Below, piece by piece: positions 1 to 5,223 of a stretch of 6,418 nt of DNA. Where the stretch lies: the NCBI GenBank assembly GCA_021300055.1, contig JAJTHU010000275.1, positions 1 to 6,418 of the forward strand, read 5' to 3'. Position 1 is the first letter of the stretch. Each line of letters opens with the position of its first letter. Position numbers and translations under genes: made by a program. This DNA is from Nitrosomonadaceae bacterium (lineage in GTDB: Bacteria; Pseudomonadota; Gammaproteobacteria; Burkholderiales; Usitatibacteraceae). The notes beneath the pieces are model-generated. The model saw only the letters and a program-made list of their open reading frames with translations. It was not told where the DNA came from and searched no databases.

Positions 1-128
1 TCAGGTCGCGCAATGTTGGCCATCGCCCGCGCGACGGGCACTGAGAGTGCAATAGCGTCTGAATGCTTGTGCTGTGCGTCGAGCTTGCAAAAGGCGGTAC
101 GGAGTCCGGAGCAGAGATAGGTATTCAT
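1..128 (-). CDS. Probable thiolase (acetyl-CoA acyltransferase), N-terminal fragment
   Basis: Only the first 42 codons lie in the window; the frame is still open at position 1. The peptide begins MNTYLCSGLRTAFCKLD and continues with SDAIALSVPVARAMAN. The block Y-L-C-S-G-L-R-T-x-F followed by a D-A-I-A-L helix is what I recognise as the start of thiolases (compare the SGLRTPF start of FadI-type enzymes), which make or cleave beta-ketoacyl-CoA in fatty-acid or PHB metabolism. The ATG at 128 is the only candidate start: the same frame has a TAG 12 codons upstream (36 bases) and no ATG, GTG or TTG in between. No clear Shine-Dalgarno is visible. The active-site Cys and His blocks would lie outside the window, so activity cannot be judged. 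RTAF-C-K differs from the commoner RTPFGK. The gene is divergent from the antiporter, with 88 bases between the starts. The family call rests on a short N-terminal match. Confidence 0.6.
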   Translation of the reverse strand, partial: MNTYLCSGLRTAFCKLDAQHKHSDAIALSVPVARAMANIARP

Positions 129-201
129 GGGGTGGCCAATGTCATCGTCGGTGAATGTGTGATGCTACGCGACATCGATCGCGGGGACGTGCCGCTGAGT
201 T

Positions 202-210
202 TGGTAATCT
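202..210 (+). promoter_or_regulatory. Possible extended -10 promoter element of the antiporter gene
   Basis: The bases TGGTAATCT form an extended -10 (TGn followed by TAATCT, which fits TANNNT). The hexamer ends six bases before the ATG at 217, so transcription would be expected to start at or very near the start codon. I see no good -35 element at 16-18 bp, and no Shine-Dalgarno precedes the ATG. The call is by eye from a short motif. Confidence 0.35.
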
Positions 211-216
211 TCCAGC

Positions 217-1467
217 ATGGCAACCACAATCCTCGTCATCGGTCTGTTCGTTTTCGCGGCATATCTGTTCAAGGGCATCTTTTCTCGAACGGGTATCCCC
301 GACGTGTTGATGCTCATGCTGTGTGGGATTCTGATCGGCCCCGTCATGGGCTGGGCGACGCCAGCACAGTTCGGTCAGGCGGGGAGCGTGTTGGCGACGA
401 TGGCTCTCGTTGTCATTCTCTTTGAGGGCGGCGTTGATCTGGATCTGCACTCGCTCAAGCCGGCGCTGTCGGCCACGCTCAAACTAACCCTAAGTACATT
501 TATTGCCACGGTCGCCATCGTAACCGGCGTCGGCATGTTCATGGCGGGACTCGATTGGATGCCCGCGTTGATGCTTGGGATGATTCTCGGTGGCACCTCG
601 TCGGCCGTTGTGATTCCGTTGGTGCAGGGACTCAACGTGCAAGGCAAAGCGCGCACCGTGCTCATTCTCGAATCGGCGATCACCGACGTGCTGTGTATCG
701 TCGGCCTGTTCGTGTTGCTGGATGCGGCCAAGCACGGTGGAATTTCTGCGGGATCAACCGTGCTCTCGCTCGCAGAAACGATGACTATTGCGTTTGCCAT
801 CGGCGCCATGGCTGCATTCGGTTGGTTGTTTCTGTTGCGCGCCGCGCGGCGTCTGCCGCATGGCAGTTTTGCGTCTGCTGCAATGTGTTTCATCGTCTAC
901 GGGAGCACCGAGTTACTGGGCTTTTCAGGCGCAATTGCGGCGTTGTGCTTTGGACTCACACTCGCCAATGGTAGGCGCTTCGCGGCGGCTACCGGATTGA
1001 TTCGCGCGGGACGCCTTGCCGCCTTTTCGTCACGCGAGCAAGGATTCTTGCAAGAGCTTATCTTCGTGTTGAAGACATTTTTCTTTGTCTTCCTTGGCAT
1101 TTCCATGCAGCTCAATGACATGCGCCTGTTCGTCGTTGGTGCGGTGATCGTGGTCGCAGTCTATGCGGTGCGTCACGTCCTCGCGCTGTTTACCACTGAC
1201 CGCGATACGCCCCACCCGCACGTATCGCTCACTGCCATCATGGTGCCTAAGGGGCTCGCCGCTGCCGTGCTCGCGGGGCAGCCGCTGCAGCAAGGTATCT
1301 CGGGAGGCGAAGTGATTCAAGGCATCGCTTATGTGGTGGTACTGCTCAGCATCGGTCTCACGGCATGCATGATTCCACTGCAGCGGGTGCCACCAGTGTC
1401 TACGCTTTATCAAGCCTTGTTTCGAGGCTTCGCGCCGCAGCGCGATGTCGATGTGCCGAAGCCTTGA
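217..1467 (+). CDS. Cation:proton antiporter, Na+/H+ exchanger family
   Basis: A 416-residue, very hydrophobic inner-membrane protein with about a dozen predicted helices, typical in length for a transport-only member of the Na_H_Exchanger (PF00999) family. It probably exchanges protons for Na+ or K+. The first helix and the following RTGIPDVLMLMLCGILIGP (residues 24-42) match the usual N-terminus and support the ATG at 217, although no Shine-Dalgarno is visible. LFEGGVDLD (68-76) is the typical third helix. GGTSSAVV (125-132) resembles the unwound helix of the ion site, and ESAITD (152-157) supplies the likely ion-binding Asp157, with Thr before it where NhaP-type proteins have Asn and NhaA-type have Asp. 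FLGISM (292-297) and the PKGLAA block (344-349), with Lys345 at the usual basic position, complete the pattern. No cytosolic TrkA/RCK domain follows. It is probably cotranscribed with the gene 22 bases downstream. Ion specificity cannot be read from sequence. Confidence 0.88.
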   Translation: MATTILVIGLFVFAAYLFKGIFSRTGIPDVLMLMLCGILIGPVMGWATPAQFGQAGSVLATMALVVILFEGGVDLDLHSLKPALSATLKLTLSTFIATVAIVTGVGMFMAGLDWMPALMLGMILGGTSSAVVIPLVQGLNVQGKARTVLILESAITDVLCIVGLFVLLDAAKHGGISAGSTVLSLAETMTIAFAIGAMAAFGWLFLLRAARRLPHGSFASAAMCFIVYGSTELLGFSGAIAALCFGLTLANGRRFAAATGLIRAGRLAAFSSREQGFLQELIFVLKTFFFVFLGISMQLNDMRLFVVGAVIVVAVYAVRHVLALFTTDRDTPHPHVSLTAIMVPKGLAAAVLAGQPLQQGISGGEVIQGIAYVVVLLSIGLTACMIPLQRVPPVSTLYQALFRGFAPQRDVDVPKP

Positions 1468-1489
1468 TCCTATTTCGGGCTAACCCATC

Positions 1490-2227
1490 ATGTCGCCGTT
1501 GATCATTGTCGCCATCGTCGTTGCCGGCTTCGTCGGCGTGATTGGCTATGGCTATTGGTGGTACAACTTTGGCGACGGCAAATCCCAGCGCGACGCAGAG
1601 GCCAAACAGGCCTGCGAGAGAAAGTCCCGCCTGCTTGCTCGCGGGTGGTATTACGAAGAGGTCGGCGAAGGCGATATTCGCTATCGTGTACGCGGTCGAA
1701 CGGAAGAGGGCGTCGAATGGGTATTGCACTACGACACCGACCACAGCAGCAGCAGTTCGACCCCCGAGCTTTTGTTCCGCGTCGCTTCGTTAGCGACCGG
1801 CCATTACGTTTGGCACATTGATGACCGGCCAAGTTTTGAACTGGTCCAAGGCAAAGTCATGAAGGCGGTGATTTCTGGTCTCGCCTCGTTGGCGAGCAAG
1901 CTCAGTGACACCCTCCGTATCAAGAATGAGTTTTATGCAGCCGCGAAGGCTCTACCGGTTGGCGGTACTACGTTTTCCAAACGCTTCGTGCTAGTTGCGA
2001 CGGATGCGCGCTGGTCGTCCCTTGTTGATTTCGAGACCGAGCGATTGATTTTGAATCTCCCGCCCTTCAAACCCGGCATGTCGCGAGCGGACAACTGCCT
2101 GTCGGCTGGACTCGACCCTCAGGGACTCATGGTTAAGCTTTACGTCGATGCCCCCTCGACAGCGGTGATCGAGCACATCATCCGGCTCGGACAACTCCTA
2201 GCAGACCGTAGCTCGCGCTTGGGATAG
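1490..2227 (+). CDS. Membrane-anchored protein of unknown function
   Basis: I do not recognise this 245-residue protein with confidence. Residues 3-22 form one hydrophobic helix ending in the aromatic cluster YGYWWY, with no signal-peptidase site, so it looks like an N-terminal membrane anchor. A charged linker follows (31-52), then a mixed alpha/beta region. WYYEEVGEGDIRYRVRGR (53-70) and GVEWVLHYDTD (74-84) look like paired beta strands, followed by a run of five serines (86-90) from an AGC repeat. The segment TTFSKRFVLVATD (160-172), followed by a long amphipathic stretch, loosely recalls DUF3137-type proteins (F-x-K-R-F-x-V); this is only a resemblance. It starts 22 bases after the antiporter stop and ends before a strong terminator, so the two are probably cotranscribed and it could act with the transporter, though nothing shows contact. 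No clear Shine-Dalgarno precedes the ATG. Confidence 0.75.
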   Translation: MSPLIIVAIVVAGFVGVIGYGYWWYNFGDGKSQRDAEAKQACERKSRLLARGWYYEEVGEGDIRYRVRGRTEEGVEWVLHYDTDHSSSSSTPELLFRVASLATGHYVWHIDDRPSFELVQGKVMKAVISGLASLASKLSDTLRIKNEFYAAAKALPVGGTTFSKRFVLVATDARWSSLVDFETERLILNLPPFKPGMSRADNCLSAGLDPQGLMVKLYVDAPSTAVIEHIIRLGQLLADRSSRLG

Positions 2228-2286
2228 TCGCGAGCGATCAAACCGCGCTTTCCATCTGACGCGCAGCGTTGGGCGCGCATCAATGT

Positions 2287-2316
2287 AAAAAGGGCGCCAC
2301 TTGGCGCCCTTTTTTT
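2287..2316. terminator. Bidirectional rho-independent terminator
   Basis: A perfect 7-bp GC stem, GGGCGCC (2292-2298) with GGCGCCC (2303-2309), closes a four-base ACTT loop. It is flanked by AAAAA (2287-2291) and seven T (2310-2316), so the stem extends by A-T pairs and both strands have a U-tract after the hairpin. It sits between the stop of the plus-strand membrane protein (2227) and the stop of the minus-strand methyltransferase-like gene (2332), exactly where a shared terminator for convergent genes is expected. Confidence 0.93.
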
Positions 2317-2331
2317 GGCTGACTCAGACAA

Positions 2332-3180
2332 TCACTTCGCAGGTTTCACAAAGCGCATCGTGAATCGATCGGATTCGCCGATTTCCAAGTACTTGGCGCG
2401 GTCCTTTTCACCTTCCGTGAGCGTTGGCGGAAGCGTCCATACACCTTTCGGATAGTCTTTGGTGTCTTTCGGATTGTTGTTGACGTCGCTCTTCGCGTCG
2501 AGCTTGAAGCCAGCCGCCAGCGCGCGTTTGAGCACGAACTCTTCGGTGATGTAGCCTGAATCAATCATGCCCTTAACGTTGGTGTCGGGCTTGGCACGAT
2601 GATCGACCACGCCGAGTACGCCACCCGGCTTGAGCATGTCGAAGAACGCGCGGAAATACACATCGACCAAATCAGGGTTAATCAGGTTGTGCACATTGCG
2701 GAAGGTGAGAACAAAGTCTGCGCTACCAGGGGCTACACCCTCGAACGTAGGGACAAAACCAGCTGCGTTGGACGTGCGAATGGTGGCGAGTTTGGCCTTG
2801 TCGTACAGCGCAGGGCGAGCCGCGAGGCGATCGTTATGCGCCTTGATGCCGCGCTCGGCAGTGGCTGGCCATAGCGCGATGTACGTGCCACTTTCGCGAA
2901 GGTAAGGCGCGAGCACCTCGGTGTACCAGCCCCCGCCGGGCAGCGCCTCGACGACAACTGAGTTCGGCTTCACGCCAAAGAACGCCAGCGTTTGCTTGGG
3001 GTTACGGAACTTGTCGCGCGCCTTGTTGGCGTCGGAGCGGTGATCGCCGGCGAGTAGTTTGTCGAGCGCGGCGTCGGCGTGTGCCGTCGGCGCAATGAAC
3101 AACGATGAGGCGACGAGCGACGCGGCGACAAGCGCGGCAGTGAGAACTGAGCGACGGGAGAGATGAAGTGAAGGGGCCAT
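2332..3180 (-). CDS. Exported class I SAM-methyltransferase-like protein (COG4798 type)
   Basis: From the ATG at 3180 this is a 282-residue protein. Residues 1-35 are an export signal: a basic start with SRRSVLTAA (a twin-arginine, Tat-like motif), a hydrophobic core, and a signal-peptidase site at THA before DAAL. The mature part has the Rossmann methyltransferase order: VVVEALPGGGWYTE (76-88 region) is the SAM-binding glycine loop with the GGGWYTE signature of predicted methyltransferases of COG4798. FVLTFRNVHNL (156-166) fits motif II/post-II, and MLKPGGVLGVVDHRA (182-196) is the usual strand-4/5 motif. The substrate is unknown. An in-frame TTG at 3201 would add seven residues; ATG is preferred because it puts the basic n-region at the start. 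It is convergent with the upstream unit and divergent from the TetR gene, with 166 bases between the starts. A weak -10-like TAAACT lies at 3216-3211 on this strand. SAM is not known to be abundant outside the cytoplasm, so either the protein folds with SAM before Tat export or the fold has another job. Confidence 0.82.
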   Translation of the reverse strand: MAPSLHLSRRSVLTAALVAASLVASSLFIAPTAHADAALDKLLAGDHRSDANKARDKFRNPKQTLAFFGVKPNSVVVEALPGGGWYTEVLAPYLRESGTYIALWPATAERGIKAHNDRLAARPALYDKAKLATIRTSNAAGFVPTFEGVAPGSADFVLTFRNVHNLINPDLVDVYFRAFFDMLKPGGVLGVVDHRAKPDTNVKGMIDSGYITEEFVLKRALAAGFKLDAKSDVNNNPKDTKDYPKGVWTLPPTLTEGEKDRAKYLEIGESDRFTMRFVKPAK

Positions 3181-3311
3181 GTTGGTCTCGGTGGTGGGCA
3201 AAGGTGCTTCAGTTTATCGAGTTGCGTGGCGCGATGTTTTGTTCGACGCAGGGATTTGCGACACACGACGGTTTTTTGGGCTCAGGCCGCGCCCTCCCGG
3301 CCACAGACCTC

Positions 3312-3340
3312 TTGCGTTAATCGAACGGTCGTTCTATTAT
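3312..3340 (+). promoter_or_regulatory. Probable promoter of the tetR-hydrolase operon
   Basis: A -35-like TTGCGT (3312-3317) and a -10 TATTAT (3335-3340, five of six matches to TATAAT) are separated by exactly 17 bp. The -10 ends six bases before the ATG at 3347, so the predicted start of transcription falls on or next to the start codon. The -35 matches consensus only in TTG. The whole spacer is occupied by the operator palindrome. Confidence 0.6.
3318..3339. promoter_or_regulatory. TetR-type operator palindrome
   Basis: The arms TAATcGAACG (3318-3327) and CGTTCtATTA (3330-3339) are inverted repeats around a two-base GT centre. Nine of ten pairs match; only C3322/T3335 fails, and the inner GAACG/CGTTC pairs are perfect. 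Size, symmetry and position, spanning the spacer and most of the -10 hexamer just before a TetR gene, are as expected for an autoregulatory operator. A dimer bound here would block RNA polymerase. I found no second copy by eye in the window. It lies about 138 bases upstream of the divergent methyltransferase-like start, so an effect on that gene is possible but less direct. Confidence 0.8.
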
Positions 3341-3346
3341 CCACTC

Positions 3347-4045
3347 ATGTCTTCCGCTTCCGTCCCCAAACCACGCGCTGGGCCTGGTCACTCGATGCGA
3401 ACCGCCGAACCAGCGAGCCCGCAGCCGCGGCCGCTAGGCGCACGCCAGACCAAGGGCGAGGAGACGCGTGCGGCGATTCTGGACGCTGCACTTAGGCATG
3501 CCTCGACGCATGGTTATGAAGCGCTCACTATCGGGGTATTGGCAGAAAAAATGGGTATGTCCAAAAGCGGACTGTTCGCGCATTTTGGTTCCAAGGAAGA
3601 TTTGCAGATCGCAACCCTAGACGAGGCCGCACGGCGCTATACGGCGGTCGGGTTCATTCCTGCGCTGGCCGCGCCGCGTGGCCTTAAGCGTGTGCGTGCG
3701 CTGTTCACGCTCTGGCTTGAGTGGACCGAGCGCAGCGAACTCGCCGCCTGCCCAATCATGGCGGCATCGGCGGAATACAGCCACCGGCCGGGGCCGATGC
3801 GCGACACCGTCGAAGAGCACGTCCGGCGCCTGCACCTTGAAATCATGAAAGCTGTCGAGATGGCAGTCGCAACCGGCGAACTCGCGCCGGATACCCAACC
3901 CGATCAGGTTGCCTTCGAGGCGTTCGGCATCATTGCCTCGTGCTATCAGGCTCGTTACCTGTTCCACGATCCGCGCGCCAACGCACGCGCGCTCAATGCA
4001 TTTGAACGCTTGGTGGCATCACACCAAGTTCCGCCAACTCGCTAA
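3347..4045 (+). CDS. TetR/AcrR-family transcriptional repressor
   Basis: A 232-residue regulator, slightly longer than the usual 190-220 because of a Pro/Arg/Ala-rich N-terminal tail of about 36 residues. The DNA-binding domain runs from EETRAAILDAALRHAS (38-53) through a classic TetR helix-turn-helix, TIGVLAEKMGMSKSGLFAHFGSKEDL (61-86 region, recognition helix near SKSGLFAHF). The C-terminal ligand and dimer domain includes CPIMAASAEYSHRPGPMRD (135-153), a block common in one TetR subgroup. The same frame stays open back to an ATG at 3179, but that would place the promoter and operator inside the gene, so the ATG at 3347 was chosen; the ATG at 3395 (residue 17) is an alternative. Neither has a clear Shine-Dalgarno. 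It sits 21 bases before the hydrolase and probably represses both genes through the palindrome at 3318-3339. The inducer is unknown. Confidence 0.9.
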   Translation: MSSASVPKPRAGPGHSMRTAEPASPQPRPLGARQTKGEETRAAILDAALRHASTHGYEALTIGVLAEKMGMSKSGLFAHFGSKEDLQIATLDEAARRYTAVGFIPALAAPRGLKRVRALFTLWLEWTERSELAACPIMAASAEYSHRPGPMRDTVEEHVRRLHLEIMKAVEMAVATGELAPDTQPDQVAFEAFGIIASCYQARYLFHDPRANARALNAFERLVASHQVPPTR

Positions 4046-4054
4046 TTCACAGCC

Positions 4055-4060
4055 AAGGAG
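4055..4060 (+). promoter_or_regulatory. Strong ribosome binding site of the hydrolase gene
   Basis: AAGGAG lies six bases before the ATG at 4067, in the 21-base gap after the TetR stop codon. It fixes the hydrolase start. It contrasts with the other starts in the window, which lack a recognisable Shine-Dalgarno, and suggests efficient translation of the second cistron once the operon is derepressed. Confidence 0.85.
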
Positions 4061-4066
4061 ACCCCC

Positions 4067-5134
4067 ATGTCCTCCAGCCTAAATTCGCTTCTTCCTTCGC
4101 CGCAAAATAGCACGATCGTTCGCGAATTTCGCCAAGCCACCGTGGCAGTTCAGCGTGCCGTGCATCGCACAATCACGCGCCCGCTGCTCACCCACGTCGG
4201 CATGCCCTTGCTCGTGAATGTGGCGCCACGATGGACGGTGCAGACCCTCACGCGACGATTCATTACACCGCCACGCATTGCGCATACACCACCCGAGCTG
4301 CGCGCCCTAGAGCCCGCCGTGTATGTGCCCGTCCCGAGCCCACACGGTGATCTCGCCACGTGGCGCTTTGCGCCGAACACCTTCTCTGCGACCGAACGCG
4401 CACCGGTCATCATCGTCAGCCACGGCTGGGGCGGTCGCGGCGCGCAGTTTCGCGCGTTTGTCCCTGAACTACTTCGCGCGGGATTCGAGGTGTGGTTGTT
4501 CGACCACGTCGCACACGGACATTCGGCCGGCAGCGAAGCCCCCATCACCACATTCGCGGAAGGACTACGCATTGTTATCGATCGCGCGCTCGACGAGCAG
4601 CGCACCATCGCAGGTTTCATCGGCCATTCGCTTGGATGCGCCGCGATCGGACTGGCGCTCTCGCACCACCCGCGGCTTCGCTCGCTCGATGCAGCAAAGC
4701 GCCTGCGCGTGGTCTTGATTGCGCCGCCATCCTCGTTGATTCGCTACTCGCGATTTTTTGCGCGCGCGATCGGTTTGCCCGAGCGCCTACGCGCTGCCAT
4801 GCAGTGGCGACTCGAACGCAAGACCGGCCTAAACTGGGACGCGCTGGAGATGCCGCACGCGGTCGCTGCGCTACGGAGCGCCGCGCTGGTGATACACGAT
4901 CAACACGACCAAGATGTGCGTATCGAAAGTGGCCTCGCGCTTGAACGCGCGTGGCCTAGCGCAAGTTATATGCGTACCGCAGGCTTGGCGCACACCCGCG
5001 TGCTGCGGAATACCCATGTCGTCGGGTGCGCCGTCGGGTTCTTGACTGAGCAGGTCGCGTTTTCGCCGGCACCGACGCAAGACGACTGGTCGGCATTCTC
5101 GGAGTCACTGTTCAGCGTCTCGCCGATCTATTAG
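4067..5134 (+). CDS. Alpha/beta hydrolase (serine esterase/thioesterase-like)
   Basis: A 355-residue protein with an alpha/beta-hydrolase core starting near residue 86. VIIVSHGWGG (114-123) is the HG oxyanion strand-loop, and GFIGHSLG (183-190) holds the nucleophile elbow G-H-S-L-G with Ser188. LVIHDQHDQDV (274-284) supplies the likely acid Asp281 in the usual HDxxDxxV arrangement, and AGLAHTRVLR (305-314) supplies His309, so the triad is complete. A short helical cap lies between Ser188 and Asp281. The first 85 residues are a basic, amphipathic extension (RTITRPLLTHVGMPLLVN) without a signal sequence, so the protein is probably cytoplasmic, perhaps membrane-associated. The substrate is not predictable: esters, lactones or acyl-CoA are all possible. 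It is the second gene of the TetR operon and is likely induced by its own substrate or a related compound. Confidence 0.88.
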   Translation: MSSSLNSLLPSPQNSTIVREFRQATVAVQRAVHRTITRPLLTHVGMPLLVNVAPRWTVQTLTRRFITPPRIAHTPPELRALEPAVYVPVPSPHGDLATWRFAPNTFSATERAPVIIVSHGWGGRGAQFRAFVPELLRAGFEVWLFDHVAHGHSAGSEAPITTFAEGLRIVIDRALDEQRTIAGFIGHSLGCAAIGLALSHHPRLRSLDAAKRLRVVLIAPPSSLIRYSRFFARAIGLPERLRAAMQWRLERKTGLNWDALEMPHAVAALRSAALVIHDQHDQDVRIESGLALERAWPSASYMRTAGLAHTRVLRNTHVVGCAVGFLTEQVAFSPAPTQDDWSAFSESLFSVSPIY

Positions 5135-5190
5135 TCCGTTTACTTCGGCCAGACTGCACGATACAAACTCGCCTATTGGCGCGCACTTTG

Positions 5191-5216
5191 GGGCATTTTC
5201 GTGCCCGAAAACGCCC
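5191..5216. terminator. Hairpin at a convergent gene junction, possible terminator
   Basis: GGGCATTTTCG (5191-5201) and CGAAAACGCCC (5206-5216) form an 11-bp stem with a four-base TGCC loop. The single A/C mismatch in the plus-strand RNA becomes a G-U pair in the minus-strand RNA, where all 11 positions can pair. It lies between the stop codons of the convergent hydrolase (5134) and nuclease (5224) genes. There is no U-tract on either side, so it is not a canonical intrinsic terminator; it may instead help rho-dependent ending or protect a 3' end. Confidence 0.5.
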
Positions 5217-5223
5217 GTCCTTA

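Noticed and set aside
168..183. Inverted repeat CGCGA/TCGCG with a six-base spacer between the thiolase and antiporter genes
   Set aside because: The arms are only five bases of very common GC-rich sequence and are not placed on a clear promoter element, so chance is sufficient.
63..425. Plus-strand open frame of 120 codons starting before the antiporter
   Set aside because: It overlaps the N-terminal part of the antiporter in another frame and the thiolase start on the other strand. Its sequence turns Arg/His-rich and matches no family I know, as expected for an antisense or out-of-frame reading of GC-rich genes.
375..893. Minus-strand open frame of 172 codons inside the antiporter gene
   Set aside because: It is fully antisense to conserved membrane helices of the antiporter. 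Its translation is Ser/Ala/Arg/Thr-rich with no motif.
1743..1755. AGC trinucleotide repeat
   Set aside because: It simply encodes part of a short serine run in the unknown membrane-anchored protein and is too short to be a meaningful repeat locus.
3181..3201. TTG start at 3201 for the methyltransferase-like gene
   Set aside because: It has no Shine-Dalgarno and would add seven uncharged or acidic residues in front of a signal peptide that begins well at the ATG at 3180.
3179..3346. Upstream ATG at 3179 that would lengthen the TetR protein by 56 residues
   Set aside because: The added part has no TetR-like sequence and would run through the promoter and the operator palindrome. Its ATG also overlaps the start codon of the divergent gene.
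4150..4944. Several long open frames on both strands inside the hydrolase gene
   Set aside because: They overlap the intact catalytic-triad protein in other frames and have low-complexity Arg/Ala/Ser composition typical of GC-rich shadow frames.
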